Assembly (NCBI GenBank): GCA_036897445.1
Contig: JAYMTL010000014.1
Span: 1-64,000 of the forward strand
From: Pelargonium tetragonum
Taxonomy: Eukaryota > Streptophyta > Magnoliopsida > Geraniales > Geraniaceae
Length of the DNA: 64,000 nt
Direction: 5' to 3'
Positions 1-12,000 of this stretch are shown here, in pieces. Positions within the stretch are counted from its first letter, which is position 1. Each line of letters starts with the position of its first letter. Under the pieces are notes generated by a model, which worked only from the letters and a program-made list of their open reading frames with translations, ran no database searches and was not told where the DNA came from. Position numbers and translations under genes: made by a program.

Positions 1-67
1 TCAACTTTATCCGTTAAAACATCGAGCTTGAGACCAAAAACCCACGAGTTCGAATCGTGTTAGCTAC
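1..67 (+). pseudogene. possible tRNA 3' remnant cut by window edge
   Basis: CACGA (43-47) and TCGTG (55-59) close a 7-nt loop GTTCGAA, followed by an acceptor-like tail. It resembles the T-arm and 3' end of a tRNA, but the register is shifted by one from the canonical TTCRANN loop. The upstream anticodon region (around CTTGAGA at 27-33) does not form a good stem. The 5' part lies outside the window. It may be a decayed tRNA or chance. Confidence 0.22.
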
Positions 68-79
68 TCCCCGCAGCCT

Positions 80-1450
80 CCTTTCTTATGAGTCTGATTA
101 GAATGAGACAGACGGAAGTTATAGGCTTTCTGTACTTTCTTAATAGCTGTACCAAACCTCCGAGCTAGACCTATCCGAGTCTTCTTCTTAGTATTCCCCT
201 GACGTAATGTATCTCTTGTACTCTTGTTGCCTTTAGCTAGCTTAATTATAAGAAGGTAATGTAATTACTCTTACTCTTTTTTAGCTTTTTTATTCTGTCT
301 TTTCATACTTCCTATCTGGGGCTTCTTAGTAAAATGAAAGTCTTCTAGTATAAGGATAGATACCTCATAGACACCTAAACGCTTGACTTACTTTCTTATT
401 CTTCTAACTTTGATTCATATTCTTTATCTTTGTATTAACAATAGAAGAGCAGCAGGAGAAAAGGAGCAGTACCTATACTGTTAGGGGAACCTGGGATAGA
501 TAGAGAGATAGGGCTTCTTATAGTTGTAGCTTTTGCTTATAACCAGTTTAGTTATTTGTTTTTATTGGTATTCTAGTTTATAGTCTTTAGTTGTAGTAGA
601 AGGGTAGCAATAGAAAGAGTATAAGATTGTCTCACTTGTATAAGGTATATTCCTCAAAGCCCTCTGTCTTTATCGATTAGCTGTAGCTTTCTTGTAGGAT
701 TCATAGGATTAGATTATGGGCTATACTCTTCTTTTTGCCTCTTGCAGCTAGTGTCTTGTTCTATCTATAACTATAAGAGTTTTTGATATTCTTTACTTAC
801 TTATTAAGTAGTAATGGAATAGAGAGCAAGAGTCTGGTCTATTAGTTGAGAGGTATCCCTCAGTGTTTATCTTTAAGAGGAGAAGTAGAGAGGACATGAG
901 ATACGCCTCTCTTACCGACTGACACGGAGTCAAGGAGGTTCATGCTTAAGAGTTTCTTGAGTAGATATAGATACCTTACTAACCCCACTTGACTTGGCTA
1001 TTCTTTGTTCCTTGTTATTGACTTCCTTTCTTATTTGTTTGCTTACTTGAATTTCTTTATCATTTTATCAGACTCTCTCTGTTTTTATTACAAAGAAGAT
1101 TAGGAAGAGCTGTACCTGTCACTTTTTTAGTTAGTAGGAGTGGAGGCAAGACCTGTCTTAGGCTTATTCTTATAATTGTAGTGTAGCTACTTTAGTTACT
1201 GTCTTATTCTAAAGTCTTTCCTTTGCTTATACTAGCTAGTAGCTCTTTCTTCTATGTGTCTCTATGTCTTATTCTTTAGTATCTAGATCTAGAAGTATCT
1301 ATAGTCTTGTATTAGTTACTTCTTACTTATGTCTTCTTAGTTTGTGTGTTTGGTTAGTATAGTCCTAGGAGGGCCAGTGGGGAGGCTTCTTGCCCGACCG
1401 ATCTTCTCTCTTTTTTGATCCTGTTATCAAGCTAAGTAGGAGAAAACTGG
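80..1450. repeat. compositional island with diverged repeat block (TTACCGACTG)
   Basis: This stretch has few homopolymer runs and many CTA/TAG and CTT/AAG words. It contains TTACCGACTG at 912-921. The preceding bases, with GGTATCCCTC and GTGTTTATC at 853-871, correspond to the minus strand of the island at 26.4-26.5 kb, where GGTATTCCCTC and GTGTTTATC occur in the same order at similar distance from the same 10-mer. A similar AAGAG...GATA...ACC pattern follows the 10-mer in both. A copy of AAGGTAATGTAATTA lies at about 254. Six-frame reading gives long stretches that look like a membrane protein on this strand, but all are interrupted and the look can come from T-rich composition. No gene is called. 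Confidence 0.45.
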
Positions 1451-2016
1451 AGGGGTTCCTTTCATTTACTGGATAGCTTTCAGGGTTTCAAAAAAGCTTA
1501 TCCTAAGGAGGAAGCTTTCAACTCGGAATAATTCTTTTGCAAAGGAATAAATAAACCTTGCTATCCTTAGTTAAGTTATAGAGTACTTCCTTTGGTGGGC
1601 GACGAGGGTTAGCCCCATTTGCCTAAGTAGATTCGTTAATGACTCTCTCCCTTTTGCATAAAATTCCTCCTCTGATAAATTTTATGTCCTGTAGGTATCC
1701 CTCTTTGTATTGCACCCAAGAATTTTTAAGTAACTTACGTAAGGGGAATTCCCTTAAGTCCACTTTCAATTTGAATTCTCTACTGCACAAGTAGCAAAAA
1801 AAGGATTTTCGAAAACAAGGGAGCTTAAAAGTAAAAGAGTGAATTTAGTAACAACTCTTGAAAAGACCGAACTTTATTGGAAAACTAAAAGACTTTGATC
1901 CCTAGACGAGTCACTTTCAATAGCCCTAAAGTAGCAAATATTTCCACCGACTTTGCTCTATCTACGGGATAGAATTCTCACTACTAACACCAGCTTACGT
2001 TTCCGAAAAACTCCTT

Positions 2017-2034
2017 GATATTACTGATATTACT
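2017..2034. repeat. 9-bp perfect tandem duplication
   Basis: GATATTACT occurs twice in a row. It is a short slippage-type duplication in gene-free DNA. Confidence 0.8.
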
Positions 2035-3010
2035 CAAAAACAAAGGATAATAAACAAAGTATTGGCTCCTGGAATCGACTTACTTTAGCATATGTCAATT
2101 CTTTTTCGTGTTTAAGTCTAAGAATTTACGCCCAGTCTCGGAAAAGCTAAGGCAGCAGCCAAAGTTTGACATTGAGCATCACTTATAGGTCCTAATTCTT
2201 CTATACAAAAGCCTAGTCTATTTTACCCTACAAAGAAGTTCCAAGTATCCTCACTAATAAAAGCAGTAAGGGTTCTTTAGGAGTCTTTTCATTTATCTGT
2301 TGGAAGAGAACTCGTTTTAAAGTAAGAACTGAGTCGATAAAGCCTAAATTTATACTATACTATAGATCAAAAAAAATCCTAGAGTTAGCGTAGAACTCTT
2401 TTTTATTCCTTTTGAGTTGGTAGTAACTTCGGCTTTTCTCTTAGCGGTCAGCTTGTATATTCGATTATCAGGTGAGATATAGCATGCAATTTTTGAACCT
2501 TTCATTGATGCAGGAGTACGTACACTCTTACAGAATTCTTACATAATACACAGAACTAGCGATTTGCGGTCCTGTTTTTTATAAAACGCTATTCTCAATC
2601 AATGGCTTAACTTGGAAACCCTTAACCTTATTAATTAAGTGAATAGAGTTAAGGAAGTACGTAAAGGATTCCGAATAGCTACCCTATGTCAGAGTAAAAT
2701 AACATACAATATTATCAACTTTCACAGTCAAGGGTACTCAGAATTTATTCGGGCGAGGCTTTCTAGTTCTAGAAGCGAGCGCATAGTCAGTCTCGCGGAT
2801 CAGATAAATTCTATCGGGAAGATATCTATTTTTACTCCAGTCTAGTAAAAAAATTACCAGTATTTCTTCCTTATCTTTCTTTAGAGGGGACAAGAGAAAC
2901 TCTAACTGCTATACCTAAATTCTTACTATAAATAAGGAAAACCAATAGAGAAGAGACTTATAGGTAAAAAAAGGTAGTATTTCATTTTGTTTATCTAGAA
3001 TAGGAGAAAG

Positions 3011-3082
3011 ATTGTTAAAAAGAAAATCTATCTTACTTATTCTACTATTGTTAAAAAGAAAATCTATCTTACTTATTCTACT
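3011..3082. repeat. 36-bp perfect tandem duplication
   Basis: Two identical 36-bp units lie head to tail at 3,011-3,046 and 3,047-3,082. The unit begins ATTGTTAAAAAG and ends TTATTCTACT. Perfect identity in otherwise diverged DNA implies a recent local duplication. On the minus strand it falls in a 68-codon frame and would encode a 12-residue repeat (RISKIDFLFNN plus one residue), but that frame has no other sign of being a gene. Confidence 0.95.
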
Positions 3083-6000
3083 TAGGATTTTTTTTTCAAA
3101 AGCATAGGAATTAACGTCCATGGAAAAGTTTAAGACTAGTCCCTGAAGCTAATCTTTCTTTTGAATTTATGCCTTTTAGGTAAACCGGAATTATAACAGG
3201 GAAATGAAATTTGTAGTTATTAGTAAACTTTTTTACGGATTTCAAGTAAAAGGTATACGGGATTTTAGCCTATAAGAGTTATAAACTGATACAGAGTGCA
3301 GGCATAGTTCTAAAGGTATAAAATAAGGGCCTGGGCACAGATATTATATGAGTAAGAGTAACAAATTCGGAGTAGAGCAAGGTACCCAGAAGTCAGTCCA
3401 TCAGAAAGCAGGTCAGTAAGTCTACTAAGGAGTAGGGACTTTGTTATAGGGGGTTCTTAAAAAAGGTACTGATAAAGGCAGGCATCCAGATTCCTAATTA
3501 GAGTTTTTATTGAGGAAGCTCTAGTAAATATAAGGAAGGTTTAGGAGTTTCTAGTCTTTTTAAGCAGGAGGTCACAGGGAACTCAGGAGTGTAACAAGGG
3601 GGAGCACCTTAAGTTTTACTGCGGCTCCTCGGGATAACAAAAGGGTTTTTAACTAAGTACGACTGGCTGGGTATTTTCAGTAGAAATTGCGTCGGCTAAG
3701 TGTAGCCATAGACTTTTATTTACAGGTGTTTAAGGCAAATGAACTAATATAGACTTTTTGCTTTTACAGGGATTTACAGCTCCTAAAGTCTTTTCTTACG
3801 AGTACTTGGTCTGGGAAGTCTATCAAGCTAGGAATCTGGTATGCTATTTGCCTTACGTGTAAGTTTAAGAAAAAACAAGGGATTTTTAAAATTAGGTAGG
3901 AATGACTCTAAAAGCTTTGGCTGTACGAGTACCTAAACTAGCGGAAAACAAAAAGATTAGAGAATAACTTGGGTATGCTTTATTTGGTTTAATATGTATT
4001 AGTCATTCTTAGCCTTTAAAAAACTTTTTTATTGACTTAAAAATGTATATAAAAAAGGGGTCTTCTCCAGAGTGAAAGTTAAGGTAGCTCTAGTAAGGGT
4101 TGTTCCTGTGTTCCTTTCAAAAGATTCCAGATATGAGGCTTTAAGGAATAAAAGAACAAAAGTTGTTTCCTAAGAAGTAGCTCGGCTTTTTTCCTGTTTT
4201 ATAGGATACAAGGGTAATTTCAAAGTCAGGGTTTACTTTACCCAGTAGAGTAGAGTTTGGACTTTATCTAGTCCCAAATGGAAATTCACAGGGATAGGAA
4301 TAAAGAAAATCTAAGTCTAAAATCTAAAAGAAGGACTAAATGTAAAGCTGAAGAGCTCCCCTTAAGGTAAGGGATCTAAACTAAAGAAAATACCTCGCGT
4401 CCCGTTCAATTGCTTTTTCATTTTTAGATCCGAACAACATGCCCAGTCCCGGGCTATTCCCTTTTGATTTTAGATTCAGGTTACTAATTCAAATAAAAAT
4501 CCCATTTGAGATTCAGTAAGTAATAGAGTATCAAATGTTCGTAATAAGTAAATCCTTATGTCTTATTTGGGGATATGTTATAGCATACAGATTTTTCTGG
4601 TATCCCAACTTAAGTAAGGGTATCCTTGACCAACAGCCTAGAACAAAGGAACTAAATTACTGAGATTTGAAAAACTGAGTTCAAGATTGCTAAAGGGATA
4701 CCGGCAAACTATATTTAGTGATACTGGACAAACTTTTGTTTATAGGTCCTGTAAAATTAATGAAGAATCTTATGCCTTGTAAAAAAAAGAGGATAAATTT
4801 CATTTGAGTTCCATAAAAAGGAGTTTGTTAACCTAAAGCAAATATCAAAAAGGACAAAGGGGATTCAACCTTTAAATATCTAAGATCTAATTTAATAAAG
4901 AGGAAACCCTGACCCGGTGGAATAGTTTCCTTGTTAAAACGCAGTCTGCCTTATACTAATCTTGTAGCACACAGTCTTATGTTAGCAAATCGCTAAAACT
5001 AAGTGCACTGCCAATATGGGTTGAGTAAGATAAATAGAATAACATATGATAAAAATTTTTCTTGTACTGAATTCAATCTTATAAAAGAATTTTTATGCTT
5101 CTTTCTTTTTTCGAAACCTATCCTAACGAGGGCTCGCCCTGATTTATGTTGATTTATTCCCAAATTCCCTATACTATATATCGGACCCCTTGATAAGTCA
5201 AAACTTGCTATTACCCAAATCCCCGGCTTAATATAAGGAAAAGCACTCTAATGAATCCTTGCTTTGTAAGCTTATGTATTGTAATTCTAAAAAAAGTTTG
5301 GTGAATGAATTAGAAAAGAAAGAAGGGACCTCCTTAGTTATAAAAAGAAGATTTTTTTCGTTTGGGCAAGACTTTCTTTATAGCTATAGATAGAGCTTTG
5401 TATCCAGCGCAATCCTCTTCTAAGTAAGGATCCCTATTTCTTTGCGTTGAAGATCTCGGAATTCCCTCCTAAATACCCTTCTAGTTCCGCTTCTTATTAG
5501 ATCTAATATTGAAATGAAATGGAAAAGGGAGCTTTCTCTAGTCTATACTTCTTATGCTTTTATTCCAAGGATTCCCGTCCAAGGAAAAGATATTCTAAGA
5601 AAGAACCCCTCGTTTATGGACGTTTGTTGTTTGCAAAAAAGTTTAGATTCTTTCAGCATGTCGTGTTATAGACTGCCCCGACTCGAACCCTTTCTGTTAC
5701 TTTTTTTTTTTGAATTCCCACGCCCCATTTGCTACGATATACGTTATAATAAAAAGCTTTGTATATAAGTATAGCACTTACTTATTAACTACCCAATGGA
5801 TTTTGATTCCTAACTTTTTGTGCAATTCCTGACTTATCAGACACACTTGGGTTTTTGACGAGCTTGAGATTTGGTTTTAGAAAGAATAGTAGGGAGCTCC
5901 CCTTACAGGCGAACACTAAAAAGAACGTAAAGCCCCAAGCAAAGACTCTATCTGTATATGCCATAGCTTGTAAACTCTCCTAGATTTAAGGTACCGAGAC

Positions 6001-9000
6001 CTCCGTGTTATCCTGCATCTCTACTACCTCACCTCGAAGGAACTTAAAGAAATAACAAGAGGAAAAAGTCTTTCTATGCCAACCAGATGGATCCGCGGGC
6101 CTTTGAGAGCCCGTTAAAGTCTAGGATCCACCCCTAATGCATAAGCCAAAAAGGAGATTGTACTAGAAACATTCAAAGTCTTTACTAAAAAGAAAATCGA
6201 AAATATACTAAAGTAGGGCCTGAGTCGATAGGACTCATTATACCCACGGTCTTGTGTTATAAGGATAAGAGAGCTTGTAAAATGACTATACAGCTTAAAA
6301 AAAGACTGACTTTTCCTGTACTAACCCCCTATTCTAATTAAACCGCGATCCATATAGCATTAAATAATCTAGAATTTAAGAACGAGTTTTAGTGCAGTAA
6401 ATTATTTGACATAGGCACAAAATTCCTTTGTTTGTTTCTTATAAGAAACAAAAAATAAGGAAGTTCCTAGTCAGGGGTCAAGGCTAAATTGGGTTTATAG
6501 GTCGCAAACTCTGATTAGAAGTAGGTAGTCCAAAGGGCCCCCTTTGCTAAACTAAGAAATCCATGTCTTCTAAGATAGGCTCCCCTGTTTTCTTTTAGTT
6601 TCCATGACTTGAAAAGATGTCTTGACCCCTTTTTTAATACCTACATGGCTTTATGAGGCATTCTTTTTTGCAGGGTTTTCGTAGATTGGTATAGGTTTTA
6701 CAGGAGAGAAGACTTTCAAAGGCACTTTGCTAGGGAGTTTTGAGCTGCTCAACCTTTTTTTGATTCCCTAGCATCCGTTGTTATTTTAAGGGAAAGATGT
6801 TTACAAAGTGCAGTATCATTCCAAGCTTGCACTTAAAGGACAAGGCCTATAGATCTAAGAAGTCCAGTTTCCATTCAGAGGAACCTAGTCTATAAGCGGA
6901 CCCTAAATTTTCCTTTTCTTCCACTAGAAAGAGAATACTAGGAATTTGACAAAAAGGCAGTTTCATAAAAGAAAAAGTGAAGAATGCTAAACATATAGGA
7001 AATCAAACGAAAAGAAGTCGAATAAAATCAGCTTAAGAGACCTCTTCTTAACTTCGCGTACCTGTCGACGGAGGAACACTCATCTTGAGATCCTAGTGGC
7101 TTATGAATGAACCCTTTCTTTTCTTTTGTAGGAGTATGTGAACCCCTTTTTTGTGGGTAAGGATACCTTTATTAAGTAAGTACTATAAAAGGGCAAACTA
7201 AAGCCAAAATTCGTTGGAATTAAGATACTAGAGCTTAGAGCAGAGTCTATCACATAAAATTATTATAACTAAGCAATTAGCCTCCTATCTTTCTTTGCTT
7301 TAGTCCACCTAAATACACTTCATAATACGCCGAAAAGGGGCAGCCCTTATGGGTATAAAACGGGGCTGGGGATATAACTAAACCTAAATTTCATTAATAA
7401 TAGATACTACTAGTTCAAACTGCCTTCTCTTTATCAAAACGGGGGATCCCTCATATCCAAGGCAAAGAAATTCCGTATGGAGTACTGCAGAAAATACTGG
7501 GTAAACTATAAACACGATAGATTCTTTAAGTGTTTTCAAATATGATGTAAAGGTTTTTTTGAACCTTTGCATACATGGTTACCTTATCATTTGGATATAT
7601 AGAACCCGCAATTAAGTTGAGTCCTTTTTTTTACCTATTTTTTTGATCCCGCTAAAAGAAGTGAAGCGTAGGTAAATCTTAAATTAAAATTTATTTTGAA
7701 GCGCGATTTCTTGCTGTTTACCTAAATTCTTCTTTTTTTAATAAAGACAAAACCATATCCTAATTAGAGCTTTTCTGGAATAAAAACCTCATATATTTTT
7801 AATCTAAAAATCTAAAAACTTGTTTCTCTCGCATCAGGAGTCGAAAATCCCTACCTCGTAGTGGAGTCCTGTTAACATAGTATAAAGGACTCCCTTTGCA
7901 GCACTTCTAAAAAAGATTAAACTTACTAAAGTAGCAAGGGTCTCCCTCCTGGTATCAGACTGGAACAGCTTTAGATAATGAAATGACTTGAAAGGGGGGC
8001 TGCTCTATGGCTGCAAATTTATGGAACCTGAAAAAATTCTTACTCAAAGTAATACTAAAGAGCCTAAATAAAAACCCTTGTGTAGTTCTTAATGCCCGGG
8101 AATCCATTTTATTTGCTATGTTTTTCGACTCGAACTAGAACTTTTTCTACTTGAAAGTGCAAATAACATGCCTAAACCAACCAGGCTAGACCAAAAGTAC
8201 TGGCAAAATCTGTCTAAGAAAGCCTTACTTGAAATTAGGGATATCTATATTTTTAGAAACCAGGCATCGCTATCTCTTGGCCTAGTTATTCGGGAGCGAT
8301 AGAAGCTTAATAGGGACCTTTTCAAATTTATGAAAGCAGGTAATCCAAAATTTTAACTAGCACCCCTGCAGAGTAAGAGTTCTTTGCTATTAAAGGGTTC
8401 AAACTCCTTTTTAGAATTTCGGGTTGCCTGATAAATGCCAAAAGATACGAGAGGTTCAAACCGAGACGAATAAGAAGAACGCACAAAAAGCTAGATAGAC
8501 CTAGAACCCTTACGCCTCCCAGTTGTAACCAAGGAAAAAATAGGAGCCTAATTTGAAGTGAAAGTCTACCTTATAAATAGAAAGAAAGTAAGTGGTATCA
8601 CTTAAAAAAAGGGTTTGACAGTTCTCTACAAATATCAAGGAAAAGGGGCAAAAGAAACTGTAAAAAGAATTTTGAGCTACAAGGACTTCCCTTCCCGTTT
8701 ATAAAGAGTAAGGGATTGCCTTTTCCTAAGTCTAGGAAAAAACAAAAGTTTATAATAGGGATCTAAGAATCCTTTTTTATCGCACTAAGGTAATCCATAT
8801 AAAACTTTAGTAAATAAAGAAGATAAGAGTACCCGTTTTCTCAGTTTGATTTTATTAGCCTTAGCTTAAAAGTGCTATGGGACTTGTACCCGTGTGTTGT
8901 CCTAGTATCTCTGGCGGTTTCCTTGAAAGGAATCCGAGTTAAGAATTTAGTAAGGGGGACAGAGTTTTTTTATTAGAGTTGATAGGGAGGCTTTTAGAAT

Positions 9001-12000
9001 GAAATTTAAGGGGTTCCCTGTTAGTTATATTTACAGAGTCAATTTTAAGGGTTACCCTTTATTCGGGGGTCTTATTAAGGAGTTTCCGATCTCGGAAAAA
9101 GGAAAGGCTTTGTCTTACTGGATCCAGTTAAGTGAATCACAGGGGATTTGAAAGGGGCAGATTTTCTAAAACAGGAGAAATCTCGACTCGAGCGCCCTGC
9201 CTTACGCGGTAGCTAAACTGGTGTTTTTAATTTAAGGGGCCTTATAGCTAGATAGTCAGTTTAACCTAATTTCTTTATATTTGCTATCCTTTAGAGGTAT
9301 AGGAATTTGTGTAAGATTTTTTTCCTTATTTTGCAGTTACGCTAAGTACGTAGCTTTAAGGTAAAGAGTTGCTTTATTGTTCCTTTGTTTTTAGGTTTTC
9401 AATTCCAGATAAATGATAATAAATAAAGACTGAGTTTCTACTTCTAAGGTCTAGCTGCTTAAGAGGGTCAAGAATGAAAGTAAGAAAGTTGTAGCTCTTA
9501 ATGAAGATACAATAGAGTCTAGGTTATTTGGTATAAGTTTAGGCTGCAGGAAATAACAAAAGGACTCCTACTAAGGCTAAGAGGAAAGTCACGGCTGTTA
9601 AAATGAAGCTAGGAAAGCGGGTGTATATATACTTTTTAAGGAAAGTAGTTTTTACAGAGGGAGGGCTTTTTTAAAACCAAGTTACAAAACCTTTTACTTG
9701 GGTAAAAATTTTAATGCTCTATAAAGAAAATCCTTTAAGCGCAGGAACTCTTAAAACCCCTGTGCAATTTCTACGCGGCGGAGTAAGCTAAAAATTTACA
9801 AGGCACACTTTCTTAGTTTATTAGTAAGAGGCTAGGCTCATGAAACCCACTAGGCAAAGCCCTTCAGGATTCCCACTTAAAAAGGCGAAGTCCCTAGGGA
9901 TTTTGAATTTAATAAACCCTTATTTTTGAGTCTTTTTTTAGAAGCACGAAATTAGAGTTTGGTGTAACTAAAAAAATCAAAGTGCTTTTTGAGAGAATTC
10001 TTCCTAGCTTTTAGTGTAACCTTAAAACAAATTCTAAGAAGCTTTAAAGAAGCTTAAAACGCCGGTCAGTAACCCTTTATATGGAATTTTTTTCTTTACT
10101 CGAGAATAATGGGAGTTTAACAAGAACCCTTTTCCGAAAACATAATGTTACACTAAAGTTCAGTCTAAGGTTTTTCTTAATATCAAAAAGTACCTTTACG
10201 ACAAAGCTAAGTGCTACTTTGAGGGTATTAAACCAGCGACACATCGAAAAAACCCGGTTAAGTAAATTGGGTTTACTTACTACAGTTTCTATTTCAGGTT
10301 GCCTTAAACTTTTCTTACTTCTAATCTAATTAGTAAGGAATTTTGCTTTATCTAAGCCCTAAAGTTTTCAACGAGACTTTAAAGCCTAGGTTTTTTAGAT
10401 GCAGTGAGTTTAGTAACATAACTTTTAATAGAGCACAAGAAGAGAGAAACCCTTTTTGTATGTGCTTCTTAGATTCTTCTGAACCCATAGAGCATCCTTT
10501 TCTTTTTATAGCCCTCCATTTGTGTACTAAAGATTAGCTTTTCAGGAACACAAAAGAAAGTCCAGGTTAAGTTAAGTATAAAGCCACTCTAGTCTAAAAA
10601 AAGCTCCGGCTATCACTTAAAGTAAAGGGAGTTTTCCGCTTTATAAGTTAAAAGCTCCTAATAAATGGAAAAAGGAGTCCTGGAGTCATAAAGTGAAAAG
10701 GGGGACAAGTGCGCTATTTTGGAAATTATAAGTAAGCGTTAATATAAGAAGCTTAGCCTTGGTTTTGAGAATGAAAAGAGTGCTTGGGGATTTGGATCTC
10801 GCTAGAAAAAAAAGACATTGTCTAGGATCACTCAATAACTTTTAGTTAGGTTTTCTTTTATCTCGACTGAAATTAAGTTTGAGGAATCCGCCCCGGTTGA
10901 AAACCCTTACAGAAAGAGAGTTTACTTTCAAAAAATGCAATGCTTACTTTATACCCAAAAAGTCCTAAAAAAGGGTTTTCGGACTTTAAGGTGCAATATC
11001 TACCGAGAAAAGAAGGGCTCTAAGGACCTCCTAAATCTAAATTTAAGCTTTTGCTGTCTGCCGGATTCAGAGTAAGTAGTTTAAAAAAGGGGCACTTTGA
11101 CCTTGAAAGTAGCTTTTCATTTATAGGCGGTAACTTTTAGTGGGGGTAGCTTTCCTTATTCGTTTGGTTTGAGAAGCCTTAGACCCGACTCTAGTATATA
11201 CCCTAGTCAAATTTTTCTTTCTCTAGTGCGCATAGTTTTAGCTCTTAGAAAAAAAACCAGGACTTAACGAATAGAAACACAAAGTTTTCTTGTATAATTA
11301 GAGGTTACGAGGCTCCTTATTTTACTAATGAAATTCCTTGATTTTAGGGGGTTTGTAGGACTTAGTCCTTAAGATAATTTTTTTGCAAGGGCCCTTTTAA
11401 ATGGCAGCTATTAGCATGGTTTCAGGCACCGCTTTTTAAGAGAAGCTACAAAAGGATTCTGGGAGTATTTAGACTCTTAGAGTAGTAAAGCTCTCATAAC
11501 CAGGGCATCCTAATTTTGGAATATAAGTAACCGAGCATATAAGGGGCTTGTACTTAACACGGAAGAAAAAAGGAAAGAGATTGCTCTAAAAACCTTAACA
11601 TGAAAAGCACTGAACTACCTTCTTTTTTTACTAAAAAGACGGTTAATTTCGCAGGGAGGAAATAAAGAGTAGGGGGTCCTTTTAAGAGGAGACTCCCCAG
11701 TTTAACAAGTAAAATCTTTCCAGAAATGGCTAAGCGCAAAGCAAGACTAAGAGACCCCTCCTAATAAGCAACTTTTTAGTGTCAAATTGCTTAGATAGAA
11801 ATGAAATAACAAGAAATTCGTGGCAGCTCCTTTACTTTTGTGTAACATAAAAAAGTCTTAAAAGTACAAAATTTTTACATACTTTCTTTTTTTTACCGTC
11901 AGCCTTTAATTTAAACGGAAGAGCGCCTCTTTTTCCCCGAGCCCTTTTGTAGCAACTATGTAAAACGTGAGTCTTTAGCTATTAAAAAATGAGCTAGATA

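Noticed and set aside
880-960. Minus-strand resemblance to the small-subunit rRNA 530-loop region (CTCCGTG...CGGTAA)
   Set aside because: The central conserved bases and the pairing flank are missing, and no other small-subunit rRNA landmark is nearby.
100-1450. Apparent membrane-protein gene if TGA is read as Trp and TAA/TAG as sense codons
   Set aside because: In-frame TAA/TAG occur at about the random rate. T-rich strands translate to Leu/Phe/Ser-rich, membrane-like sequence by composition, and no family motif appears.
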